From Odoribacteraceae bacterium (lineage in GTDB: Bacteria > Bacteroidota > Bacteroidia > Bacteroidales > Marinifilaceae), in contig JAIRXZ010000114.1 in NCBI GenBank assembly GCA_031267995.1, positions 1-19,092 of the forward strand: a DNA stretch of 19,092 nucleotides, read 5' to 3'. Position 1 is the first letter of the stretch; each line of letters opens with the position of its first letter. Made by a program: the position numbers and the translations under genes. This document shows, in pieces, positions 7,070 through 14,884 of the stretch. Below the pieces are notes generated by a model. It was not told the DNA's origin. It was given only the letters and a program-made list of their open reading frames with translations, and searched no databases.

Positions 7070-8650
7070 TTAATCTTGCGGTCTGTTGGGGCGCGGGTTA
7101 GGCTCCAGGGCGCTGCCGTTGTAGTCCAATTCGGCACGCGGGAACTGGAGGACATACGCGTCGTCCTCTGCTTCCAGGGTGTAGGTGGCGCTGTTTTTCC
7201 ACTGGTGGACAATTTGGGGCTGGGTGGTGCGCCGCAAATCCCACCAGCGATGCAACTCCTCGAAGCAAAGCTCGCGGCGACGCTCCTGCCAGATGAAGTC
7301 GACAAGGGCTTGATCCGAGCCGAAATCGCTCGCCTGGAGCGCGACGTAGAGGGAGGGGTCGAAGCGTTTCACGCGTAATTCGTTTAAAACCTCGATGGCC
7401 TTGGCCTGGTCGCCCGCGTCACCTCGGCGCGCGTAAGCCTCGGCGAGGGAGATGTAAATTTCACCCGCGCGGAAGGCGAAACAGCCGTCCAGGTAGTTCA
7501 CCGTGCGCTCGTACTTGGTGGTGATGTAGTCGTAGCGATAGGTGGGCACGCCGGTGGTGGGGGTGGGGGGCGCGTAGAACCAGTAGACTTTCCTGCGGTC
7601 GCCGGTGGCGTATTGCCAGATGATGCCGGTGGCAGGATCCTTGGCCGAAACCCGGTAGTAGACGCAGACGTTGCCGGTGGCGCCGGAGACGGTGGAGGGG
7701 GTGTAGGCCTGGCGGTAGACGTCCGTCGACCCCGACACGTAGTTGTAGCCGAATGTCCACGCGACTTCCGTGTTGCCCACGCTGAGGAATTTGCGCACGT
7801 TGTCCGCGTAGTTGTTGCGGGTGGTGTAGCGAATGTCGCCCGAAGTGGTTTCGGCGGAGATGTCGTGCAGCGGGTAGCGACCCAGGGCGCGGAATTTCTC
7901 GCCACACTCGATGGCTTTTGCCCAATCTTCCTTGTAAAGATATATGCGCGTGGCAAGGACGAGGGCGGCGGGGTAGCTAATCTCGTGAATGTTGTTGATT
8001 TTTTTATCCTCGAGGAGCTTCAGGGCTGCTTCGATGTCCTCCGTGATCACGTTCCAAACCTGCTCGATGGTGGCGCGGGATTTTACCTCCAGCGAGGGGG
8101 TAAAGTCGTCCTTCAACGGCACGCAGAGGTCGTCCGGTTGCGCCTTGTTGTAAGGCTTGGCGTAGAGGTTTGCCAGCATGAGGTAGGCAAAGGCGCGCGA
8201 GAAGGAGGCTTGCCCCTTGAGGATCTCTTTCTCCTCCAGGGTGCCCTCGCTGTCGTCCACGGAGAGGAGGCAAATGTTGGCCACCATCACCTGGTTGTAG
8301 AGATAGCGGTAGTTGGTGTTGACGAAATTGATTCCCTCCACGTTCTCCTGCCACTGGTAACAGGCGGACAACGGTTCCACTTTCGAATCCTCGTTTACCC
8401 AGGAGGCTACCGCGTTGGGCATGGTGCGGGCGTCGAAAAGCTCGATGTCGTCCGTCATGTAGGTGACAAAGCCGTAGGTGCCGTTGCTCGACACCAGGCG
8501 CTGAAAATATCCCTCGTATTGGAGGATTTCCTTGTACTGCGCCGTGGTTTTCGGGATTACCAGGTCTTGCGCCGATCGCTCCAAAAAGTCGCTGCATCCA
8601 CCGAGGAGCATCCCCGCGGCAACGATCAATATGTTATAAACTAATTTCAT
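7070..8650 (-). CDS. SusD/RagB family outer-membrane nutrient-binding lipoprotein
   Basis: This 526-residue SusD-like protein is the surface-exposed substrate-binding lid that pairs with the SusC channel. The signal peptide ends in lipobox LGGC at residues 16-19 and continues CSDFLER, the usual SusD beginning. The N-terminal half is the helical TPR-like part (FSRAFAYLMLANLYAKPYN near residue 150). The C-terminal half has the hallmark region EIYISLAEAYARRGD, then WQERRRELCFEELHRWWDLRR, and ends with the FPRAELDYN stretch. The length fits the family. It begins 18 bp after the susC stop codon, giving the canonical susC-susD order. No glycan-binding specificity can be read from the sequence. Neighbouring peptidase and thioredoxin genes point to protein or peptide as substrate, by inference. 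Confidence 0.96.
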   Translation of the reverse strand: MKLVYNILIVAAGMLLGGCSDFLERSAQDLVIPKTTAQYKEILQYEGYFQRLVSSNGTYGFVTYMTDDIELFDARTMPNAVASWVNEDSKVEPLSACYQWQENVEGINFVNTNYRYLYNQVMVANICLLSVDDSEGTLEEKEILKGQASFSRAFAYLMLANLYAKPYNKAQPDDLCVPLKDDFTPSLEVKSRATIEQVWNVITEDIEAALKLLEDKKINNIHEISYPAALVLATRIYLYKEDWAKAIECGEKFRALGRYPLHDISAETTSGDIRYTTRNNYADNVRKFLSVGNTEVAWTFGYNYVSGSTDVYRQAYTPSTVSGATGNVCVYYRVSAKDPATGIIWQYATGDRRKVYWFYAPPTPTTGVPTYRYDYITTKYERTVNYLDGCFAFRAGEIYISLAEAYARRGDAGDQAKAIEVLNELRVKRFDPSLYVALQASDFGSDQALVDFIWQERRRELCFEELHRWWDLRRTTQPQIVHQWKNSATYTLEAEDDAYVLQFPRAELDYNGSALEPNPRPNRPQD

Positions 8651-8668
8651 AAATGGAGTATTTAATGT

Positions 8669-11600
8669 TTAAAAGCTCAAGCTAAACCCAAGGGTGTAAG
8701 TGCTGGGAGGTCTCACGTTCGCACTGCCCGACTGTTCGGGATCGCGACCGCGCCACGCTTTTTCGGCAATCAGGAAGAGGTTCGTCGTCTGGAACGAGAT
8801 GTCCATGCTCTGCAGCCCAAGCGTCTTCAGGGATTCGCCGCGGAGGAGGTAGTTGATGCCAAGGCTATTCATGCGCAGGTTGTCGGTTTTGGCAATCATG
8901 ATGTCCGACTTGTCATACAGATCCGTGCCGGGCGTGGTGGTGCGCACCTTGCCTCCCACGCTGACGGGGCGCTTCGGCAGATTTTGGAAGGCCGACACGT
9001 CGTAGAGCGCGGGGATGTTCGTGAAGGCTTCGTCGCCCGGTTTTTTCCAGCGATTGCCCACCTCTTTCGAGACGTTGTAGATCGGGTCAAAGACGTGGGA
9101 GTACTCCCCGTTGTAAAGCGCCGGCAAGCGACCGACTCCTCCCACGGAGAAGGTGAAATTCGTCCGCACGCGGAGGTTCTTGTAGCGGAAATTCAGGTTG
9201 AATCCTCCCGTCAAATCAGGGTTGGGAGCGCCGGAGCTTACGATGTCCACGGCGTCATCGTAGATGGTGTAGTTGGGCACCCGAATGGCGAGGGGATCCG
9301 ACTCGTCGGACAGCGTCCACGAGGAGCCACTGCCGGCCAGATAGACGCCCGTCTCGCCACCTTCATAGAAGATCGGCAAACCCGTGGCGGGATCCAAGCC
9401 CGCGAAACGGTAAGACCAAAGCGTGCCGTATGCCTCGCCCTCCCGGATGACGTTTCCGTTCACCTGGTTGGCATTCCGGTTCTTTTGGTTGCTGCCCTCG
9501 ATCAGCGAATTGGCCTTGGTGATCAGGTTTTTGTTGTGTCCCAACACGAGGCCAATGCCCACTTCCCAATCCTTGGTGCGGACGGGATAGCCCGTCACGT
9601 CCGCCTCGATGCCGGTGTTTGTCATCTTGCCACCGTTGATTTTGGTGAACTCCACGCCGTTGTACTGGGGCAATTCCGAGCGCAGGAGCATGTCCGTGCC
9701 GAATTTCTTGTAGGTCTCTACCGATCCCGATACGCGACCGTTGAGCAGGGCAAATTCCATCCCGACGGTGTAGCTCTCCGTCTTTTCCCAGCGAAGATCG
9801 GGGTTAGGCAACAGGTAGATGGAGGACATGTCGAAGTGCTTGTTCGCGTTGTAAGCCCTCAGCTGGGCAACCAGATCCGGGGAGGTGTTGCCGTCGACGT
9901 TTCCCTGGAAACCGTACGAGCCGCGGAAGGCCAGATAGTTGAAAATTTTGCTCTTCTCCATGAACTTTTCGTTGGAAAGGGTGTACTTGGTGGAGAGCGA
10001 CCACACCGGCAGGAAGCGGTACTTCGGGTTCTCCCCGAATTGGTTGGAGGCGTCCGCGCGAATGTTGCCCGCGAAGATCAACTTGTCCCTGTACGTGTAG
10101 GAGGCGTCTCCCGCCCACGACACCGTGTTCTTCACGTTGTCGACAATGACCGGGGAGAGGAGCGATGCCGAAACAAGGCTGTTGTAGTTAACGTCGTTCA
10201 CCTGCGGCGAAATCAACTGCCCCCTGTCGCCCCTCCAGCCGTAAGCCCTGCTCGAAAATCCCTTGGCGATAATGCTGCGCACGAGCGACCGTCCCGTCAC
10301 GGAAAAGAGGTGGTCATCGTTGAAGGTGCGGGTGTAGGTGAACTGGTTGCGGATGGAGTAATCCGTCTCGCGCCGCTCGCTGTTCGAGAACGTGCCGCCG
10401 TACGGGAGCGGGGAGGCCTCCTCGTCAACCGAGAACGGGTCGCGTGCCCCGTAATTGTACCCCCTGATCCTGGCCACCAGGTTGGAGTGATCGCTAGCCC
10501 AGGCCTGCGAGGTGTTCCTGTTTTCGACGAACCCGGCGAGCATTTCGTAGCGCAAGCCGTTGACGATTTCCCAGTTGAGGGAGAGGGAGAGGTTCAAACT
10601 CGAAATGTTCGCCTCCTGCCCCGTCTCGTGCAGCTCGTTAATATAGTTGATCACCAGCGGCTCCTTGGCAGGATCAACGGTATATGAACTGTAGTTGGTG
10701 GTGTAATAGTGCAGCGATCCATCCTCGTTGTACGCGGGAATGGTGCGCGAGGTGGTACGCGCCCACTCGCTGGGGTTAACGCCGTTGAAACCGTGATTCT
10801 TCGTCGTGTTGCCCGACAATTTCAGGCTCACGTTGAAGTTGCTTCTCAACCACGAGTCGATGCTCATGGTGGCGTTATAGCGCCGGCTCTCGCTGGTGAT
10901 GGCGGTACCCTGGCTGTCCGTGTATCCGAGGGAGGCGTAGTAGCGGGTTTGCTCGTTGCCCCCGCTGACGCTCACCGTGTGGTTATGGCTCATCGGGTTG
11001 CGAAAGAGCAGGTCGTACCAGTCCGTGTTGCGTTTGGCCATTTTGTCCAGGCCTGTCATGAACTCCTCGTGGGTAATCTCCTTGTTTTGGTACTGCATGT
11101 ACAGCCCCTCGTAGCCAATGCCCGCGGGGAAACGACCGTAAGGGATTGCCTGTTCCATGATCTCCTGCGAAAGCTGGATGCGCTCGGAGGCATTCATCAG
11201 GTAACGTTGCTTGTAGGACTCGCGCGTGCTCAGCGTGACGTTGCCGCTATACCGTACCAGGGTACGCCCCACGTGCCCTTTTTTGGTTGTCACCACGATC
11301 ACGCCGTTGGCCGCCTGGATACCGTAAATGGAGGTGGCCGCCGCGTCCTTCAACACGTTGATCGACTCGATGTCCTGCGGGTTGATCCCGGCGATGGCGT
11401 TACCGATCAGGTAATCGGCATCATCCCCGTTCAGGTTAATGTTGTCAATTTCTTGCAGGGAGTGCACCGTGGTCGGGTCTGACAGGATGATACCGTCCAA
11501 CACCCACAGGGGGGTCTGGTTCCCCAGGATGGAGGAGGTGCCGCGGATACGGATCTTGGGGGTGGAGCTTGGCTCGCCGGAGGTGGTGATCACCGACATA

Positions 11601-12382
11601 CCGGCCACCTGCCCCGCCAACATCTGGTCGACGGAAAACTTGGCCCCTTGCAAAATATCTTCGGCATCCAGCCGCTTCACCGACCCTGTCACCTCGTGTT
11701 TCGGGATACTCTTGAACCCCGTGACAATCACGTCATCGAGGTGCAGCAGATCCTCCTCGAGGACGATTGTCCACTCGCCGCTCTCCGGGCGGTTCGCCAG
11801 CGGGAGCGTGCGGCTCTTCATGCCAATAAAGGTGACGAACAGCTCCTGCGCCCCCTTTTCGGGCAGGCCGAGGCGGAACTTGCCATCGGCATCCGTGATC
11901 GCCCCCACCATGGTGCCCTTCACCTGCACCGCGCTGCCGGGGAGCGGCTTGCCATCGGCATCCACCACCCGACCCGTGACGAAGCGGGAAAGTTGCGGTT
12001 GTTGTTTCGCCGGGTTGCTCAACTTCGGGGAGATGACGATAATCTCCTCCTCCACGAGGTACCACAACCTCGTCTCCTGCAGGCAGGCGGCCAGCACGTC
12101 GGAAAGCTCCATGTTTTCCGCCTTCAGCGTGACGCGCGCGGCCCCTCGCAACTCGTTGCTGCTGTACACGAACTCGTACCCTGTCAGCCGGGTAATCTGC
12201 TGGAACACCTCCTGCAACGTGGCGTCCCTCACTTCCATGTTCAAGCGCGCCTGGGCGTGCGCCACGGCATTGACCGTTGGCAGGGTCAACGCGAACACGA
12301 AAAGTAACACTTTAACGGTTAAAGCCCATTTCCGGAGGACGGGGAAAGACGTTCCCGTGTCGGAATCTCGACATTTTTTCAT
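8669..12382 (-). CDS. SusC/RagA family TonB-dependent receptor with STN signalling domain
   Basis: This 1237-residue outer-membrane channel imports substrate using TonB energy. Order of parts: a signal peptide within residues 1-43 with a hydrophobic core near 22-42; an STN (secretin/TonB N-terminal) domain at about 46-118; a CarboxypepD_reg-like beta-sandwich at about 135-208 (GRVVDADGKPLPGSAVQVKG); a plug beginning VIVTGF near 218, with IRIRGTSS and WVLDGI around 277-297; then a 22-strand-type barrel ending in the aromatic tail TYTLGFSLSF. The STN domain is the known contact for FecR-type anti-sigma factors, and the fecR-like gene lies directly upstream, 90 bp away. Substrate binding should therefore be signalled to the sigma factor at 14309-14884. 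The ATG at 12382 follows an A/T-rich leader. Confidence 0.97.
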   Translation of the reverse strand: MKKCRDSDTGTSFPVLRKWALTVKVLLFVFALTLPTVNAVAHAQARLNMEVRDATLQEVFQQITRLTGYEFVYSSNELRGAARVTLKAENMELSDVLAACLQETRLWYLVEEEIIVISPKLSNPAKQQPQLSRFVTGRVVDADGKPLPGSAVQVKGTMVGAITDADGKFRLGLPEKGAQELFVTFIGMKSRTLPLANRPESGEWTIVLEEDLLHLDDVIVTGFKSIPKHEVTGSVKRLDAEDILQGAKFSVDQMLAGQVAGMSVITTSGEPSSTPKIRIRGTSSILGNQTPLWVLDGIILSDPTTVHSLQEIDNINLNGDDADYLIGNAIAGINPQDIESINVLKDAAATSIYGIQAANGVIVVTTKKGHVGRTLVRYSGNVTLSTRESYKQRYLMNASERIQLSQEIMEQAIPYGRFPAGIGYEGLYMQYQNKEITHEEFMTGLDKMAKRNTDWYDLLFRNPMSHNHTVSVSGGNEQTRYYASLGYTDSQGTAITSESRRYNATMSIDSWLRSNFNVSLKLSGNTTKNHGFNGVNPSEWARTTSRTIPAYNEDGSLHYYTTNYSSYTVDPAKEPLVINYINELHETGQEANISSLNLSLSLNWEIVNGLRYEMLAGFVENRNTSQAWASDHSNLVARIRGYNYGARDPFSVDEEASPLPYGGTFSNSERRETDYSIRNQFTYTRTFNDDHLFSVTGRSLVRSIIAKGFSSRAYGWRGDRGQLISPQVNDVNYNSLVSASLLSPVIVDNVKNTVSWAGDASYTYRDKLIFAGNIRADASNQFGENPKYRFLPVWSLSTKYTLSNEKFMEKSKIFNYLAFRGSYGFQGNVDGNTSPDLVAQLRAYNANKHFDMSSIYLLPNPDLRWEKTESYTVGMEFALLNGRVSGSVETYKKFGTDMLLRSELPQYNGVEFTKINGGKMTNTGIEADVTGYPVRTKDWEVGIGLVLGHNKNLITKANSLIEGSNQKNRNANQVNGNVIREGEAYGTLWSYRFAGLDPATGLPIFYEGGETGVYLAGSGSSWTLSDESDPLAIRVPNYTIYDDAVDIVSSGAPNPDLTGGFNLNFRYKNLRVRTNFTFSVGGVGRLPALYNGEYSHVFDPIYNVSKEVGNRWKKPGDEAFTNIPALYDVSAFQNLPKRPVSVGGKVRTTTPGTDLYDKSDIMIAKTDNLRMNSLGINYLLRGESLKTLGLQSMDISFQTTNLFLIAEKAWRGRDPEQSGSANVRPPSTYTLGFSLSF

Positions 12383-12409
12383 AGATTTGCGTGTTTTTAA
12401 TTAATATTT

Positions 12410-12464
12410 GGTCATACCCCGTGGCATGACCCTTCATCGAGGGGAGACGTTGGCGCGTCTCCCC
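12410..12464 (-). promoter_or_regulatory. Two inverted repeats in the fecR-susC gap
   Basis: The 90-bp gap between the fecR-like stop and the susC start holds two dyads. The first is a perfect 9-bp stem GGGGAGACG / CGTCTCCCC (12441-12449 and 12456-12464) with a 6-nt loop. The second is GGTCAT / ATGACC (12410-12415 and 12426-12431), directly before the A/T-rich susC leader. Neither is followed by a T-run on the minus strand. They could stabilise the fecR mRNA end, attenuate read-through, or frame a sigma-dependent susC promoter. Which one cannot be told from sequence. Confidence 0.45.
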
Positions 12465-12472
12465 GTTTGCCT

Positions 12473-13627
12473 TCACTCCTTTTCCACGAACAGGGTGCGC
12501 CCCTCCAGGTTGAAGTGGACGCGCGCCGCCAGCTCCAGCAGGTGTAGCACCTTGTCGATATCCTCGTACTTGGGCAGGTTGCCCGTGTAGCGGATCTCCT
12601 TCAGCGAGGGGTAGCGGATGTAGACGTTGATGTCGTACCACCTTTCCAGCTTCTTCAGCACCTCCTCCAGCAGCTCGTCCTCGAAGACGAAACGCTGTTT
12701 CCACGCGATGTAGGGGGCGACGTTCACCGCGCGCACGCTCCACTCCCGGCCGTCCCACGTCAGCTGCTCGCCGGGGCGCAACCGCGCGCGTTCGCCCCCG
12801 CAATCCACTTCCACCGATCCCGTTAGCAGCGTCGCTTGCTGCCGCTCGTCCGGGTAGACTTTCAGGTTGAACGAGGTTCCCAACACCCTCACCTGCATCT
12901 TCGCGCCGGAGACGATAAAGGGGCGATCCGGCTGGTGGGTGACGTCGAAAAAGGCCTCGCCCTCCAGCTCCACGCGGCGCTCCGGGCCGTCGAAGCGGTT
13001 CGGGTAGCGGATCCGCGACTCGGCGTTCAGCGTGATCAGCGTGCCGTCGGTCAGCTCCAGCTGGTACTCCCCGCCGCGGGGCACGTCCAGCACGTGCCAC
13101 AGCACGTCGCCATCGGCCTGTTCCCGGTAGGCCAGGCGGGAATTGCCCTCTCGCGACACCTCCGCCGGCAGCGCCACCGTCGAGTCCTCGCGTTCGCCCA
13201 GCATGATCGTTTGCCCTTGCCCCAGCGTCAGCCGCGCCTTGTAGGTGCCGTGCGACACCAGCTCCTCCTGCGTCACCACCGTCACGCGGGGGGCCGTCGG
13301 CGCGAGCCGCGAGTGCAACGCCCACGCCGCGCCCGCCAGCAGGGCGACCACCGCCGCGCGGGTTGTCCAGCGGTACAGGCGGCGCGAGAAAGCCCGTCGG
13401 GCGGGATCCACCCGCTTCCAGGCACGGCGGGGATCGTGGCGCCGGTAGAGCGAGAGGTTCTCGCGCAGGTAGTCGTCGTCCTGCATTTTATCGAGAAACA
13501 GGCCGTGCTCCTCCCGCGCCGCCAGCCACCGGTTCAACTCCTCCTGTTGCCCCGGGGTCAGCTCTTTCTTCATCGCGGCGATGATCAGCTCCACCAGCTT
13601 TTCTCGCGTAAAGTCCTCGTTTTTCAT
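12473..13627 (-). CDS. FecR family anti-sigma factor / signal transducer
   Basis: This 384-residue inner-membrane protein is predicted to hold the ECF sigma factor and receive the signal from the STN domain of the SusC receptor. Residues 1-90 form the cytoplasmic sigma-binding part (helical, polar). One transmembrane helix lies at about 91-104 (AAVVALLAGAAWAL). The periplasmic FecR domain spans about 185-275 and includes LTDGTLITLNAESRIRYP and VEGEAFF-like LEGEAFFDV, then VLGTSFNLKVY. A DUF4974-like tail spans about 312-382 (FVFEDELLEEVLKKLERWYDI). The order and length are typical of Bacteroidetes. The unusual point is its distance from the sigma gene: these genes are normally adjacent, but here 681 bp with two repeat arrays lie between them, so fecR may have its own promoter. 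Confidence 0.95.
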   Translation of the reverse strand: MKNEDFTREKLVELIIAAMKKELTPGQQEELNRWLAAREEHGLFLDKMQDDDYLRENLSLYRRHDPRRAWKRVDPARRAFSRRLYRWTTRAAVVALLAGAAWALHSRLAPTAPRVTVVTQEELVSHGTYKARLTLGQGQTIMLGEREDSTVALPAEVSREGNSRLAYREQADGDVLWHVLDVPRGGEYQLELTDGTLITLNAESRIRYPNRFDGPERRVELEGEAFFDVTHQPDRPFIVSGAKMQVRVLGTSFNLKVYPDERQQATLLTGSVEVDCGGERARLRPGEQLTWDGREWSVRAVNVAPYIAWKQRFVFEDELLEEVLKKLERWYDINVYIRYPSLKEIRYTGNLPKYEDIDKVLHLLELAARVHFNLEGRTLFVEKE

Positions 13628-13900
13628 TATCTCGATTTATTGACAGATTTTGCTCGACGCCCGCCACGGGAGCGGGTTCGAGGGCGAGCATGTCGACCGT
13701 CGCGCCGCTGACGTGGCGTATAACCAGTTCATAAAACCGGCAAACACGTGAAAAGGAGTACACGAGGAATTGCTTTTATTCACGGGCACGCGGCACCCCC
13801 GATCGTCAACGACGGGGCGCGCGGCGGGGTGTCCCGCTATTCCTCTAAAACCGCGCGAGGGCGTTGTGAATCACGCTGCTCGCGCGGGGCAACACGCTGG
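13628..13900. other. GC-rich leader region upstream of fecR
   Basis: This is the fecR-proximal part of the 681-bp gap between sigma and fecR. No convincing gene was found; a minus-strand frame starting at 13763 runs into fecR in a different frame and looks like a shadow. On the minus strand, GTTTGCCGG followed 18 nt later by TATACGCC (near 13725-13750) is a possible but weak promoter match. Nothing else recognisable was seen. Confidence 0.35.
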
Positions 13901-14159
13901 GTGTGATGGTCGCCAACGCGAGCGTGATGGTCGCCAACGCGAGTGTTTTGGCGAAAATCACGGGTGTGACAAAGAAAATCACAGGTGTGATATTTTTTAT
14001 CACGGGTGTGATTATGAAAATCACAGGTGTGATATTTTTTATCACAGGTGTGATTATGAAAATCACAGGTGTGATATTTTTTATCACAGGTGTGATTATA
14101 AAAATCACAGGTGTGATATTTTTTATCACAGGTGTGATTTTCTTTGTCACAGGTGTGAT
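13901..14159. repeat. 21-bp-period palindrome array between sigma and fecR
   Basis: Ten 14-bp near-perfect palindromes, ATCACRGGTGTGAT (stem ATCACA/TGTGAT around GG), start at 13957, 13978, 13999, 14020, 14041, 14062, 14083, 14104, 14125 and 14146. The spacing is exactly 21 bp throughout. The 7-bp spacers mostly alternate T-rich (ATTTTTT) and A-rich (TATGAAA), giving a 42-bp higher-order unit. Three degenerate GC-rich copies of the right half-site continue the same 21-bp register leftward at 13901, 13922 and 13943. The first and last junctions form a perfect 19-bp inverted repeat (13965-13983 with 14133-14151). Twenty-one bp is two helical turns, so all dyads face one side of the DNA. There is no unique-spacer structure, so this is not a CRISPR array. 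Confidence 0.93.
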
Positions 14160-14258
14160 AAAATCGGGTTCTCCCCGTTTACTTGCATCGTTCGGTATTT
14201 TTTCGTTGGTTTCGGTGGTGTTTCCCGCCCTCTTTCATCCCTTTTTCGGTGGGAGCGG

Positions 14259-14325
14259 GGAGGTTGCTACAGGTTCTCTGCAACCTCCTACAAATTCTCT
14301 ACAACTTCCTACAAGTCATCTATAA
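14259..14325. repeat. Helically phased CTRCAR repeats and hairpin at the sigma gene end
   Basis: CTACAG, CTGCAA, CTACAA, CTACAA and CTACAA start at 14267, 14278, 14288, 14299 and 14309, with spacings 11, 10, 11 and 10 bp. This amounts to a 21-bp tandem repeat (TTCTCTRCAACYTCCTACAA). The last copy overlaps the sigma factor stop codon, and a decayed copy, CTATAA at 14320, lies inside the coding end. A perfect 9-bp inverted repeat GGAGGTTGC / GCAACCTCC (14259-14267 and 14280-14288, 12-nt loop) is embedded. On the minus strand no T-run follows it, so it is not a standard terminator. Confidence 0.75.
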
Positions 14326-14884
14326 AGAGCATGAGTACCCACAGATCTTCGGGTCTCAGTCGTTTCCGCAGAAACTCCTTGGCGCGGCGGCGGTGCGTCT
14401 TCACGGTAGTTTCGGCGATGTTCAGTCGGATGGCTATTTCGCGGATATCCTTTTGTTCGATATAGCTCAGGGTGAACACCTCGCGGCACTGCGTCGGCAA
14501 CTCCTCCACGGCCTCGAAGAGCGCCTTGAAGACGTCGGCCTCCACCTGGAGGAGGAGGAAATCGTCCTCCACGTGGCTTTCCTGCGCCATGTTTTCGCGT
14601 ATCCGCTGGCGGTTATTTCGCTTCTCCAGGTAGTTCAACGCCTTGTTCTGCACCGAGGTGTAGAGGCACGCCTTGACGGCGATAAAGTTCTCGAACGAGA
14701 GTTCCTTCTCCCAGAAGCGGATAAACACCTCCTGCACCACGTCGCGCGCGGCCTCCTCGTCCTTCAAAATCTTGGTGGCGAAGAAACAGAGGGGCGCGTA
14801 GTACGCGTGAAACAACTCCTCGAATGCCAGTGTATCCCTGGTATTCAAGCGCGTTGTTAAATCTTGTCCCGGGATGCTTCCCAT
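14309..14884 (-). CDS. ECF-type RNA polymerase sigma factor paired with FecR/SusC
   Basis: This 191-residue sigma-70 family protein of the extracytoplasmic-function type is the first gene of the minus-strand locus. Region 2 spans about 22-90 (FEELFHAYYAPLCFFATKIL, then DVVQEVFIRFWE). Region 4 spans about 117-172, with a helix-turn-helix IREIAIRLNIAETTVKTH and a basic recognition end RRRAKEFLRKRL. The length and layout match Bacteroidetes sigma factors controlled by FecR proteins. Its natural target would be the promoter of the downstream susCD genes. The start at 14884 is kept because it gives the usual short N-terminal tail before region 2. The stop codon (14309-14311) is part of a phased repeat, so the C-terminal residues WVLMLFIDDL may have been shaped by repeat insertion. 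The partner FecR gene begins 681 bp downstream. Confidence 0.95.
   Translation of the reverse strand: MGSIPGQDLTTRLNTRDTLAFEELFHAYYAPLCFFATKILKDEEAARDVVQEVFIRFWEKELSFENFIAVKACLYTSVQNKALNYLEKRNNRQRIRENMAQESHVEDDFLLLQVEADVFKALFEAVEELPTQCREVFTLSYIEQKDIREIAIRLNIAETTVKTHRRRAKEFLRKRLRPEDLWVLMLFIDDL

Noticed and set aside
13488..13763. A 91-codon minus-strand frame before fecR
   Set aside because: It overlaps the start of the fecR-like gene in another frame, and its second half is the Arg/Gly/Ala-rich composition typical of a shifted frame in GC-rich coding DNA.
13957..14159. A CRISPR array
   Set aside because: The 7-bp spacers are repetitive and low-complexity, not unique. The repeat is only 14 bp, and no cas gene is present.
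13957..14159. CRP/FNR-type operators, since TGTGA and TCACA half-sites abound
   Set aside because: The outward-facing half-sites are 9 bp apart instead of the 6 bp of the CRP consensus, and within each dyad the halves are in the opposite order around a 2-bp centre. A different DNA-binding protein would be needed.
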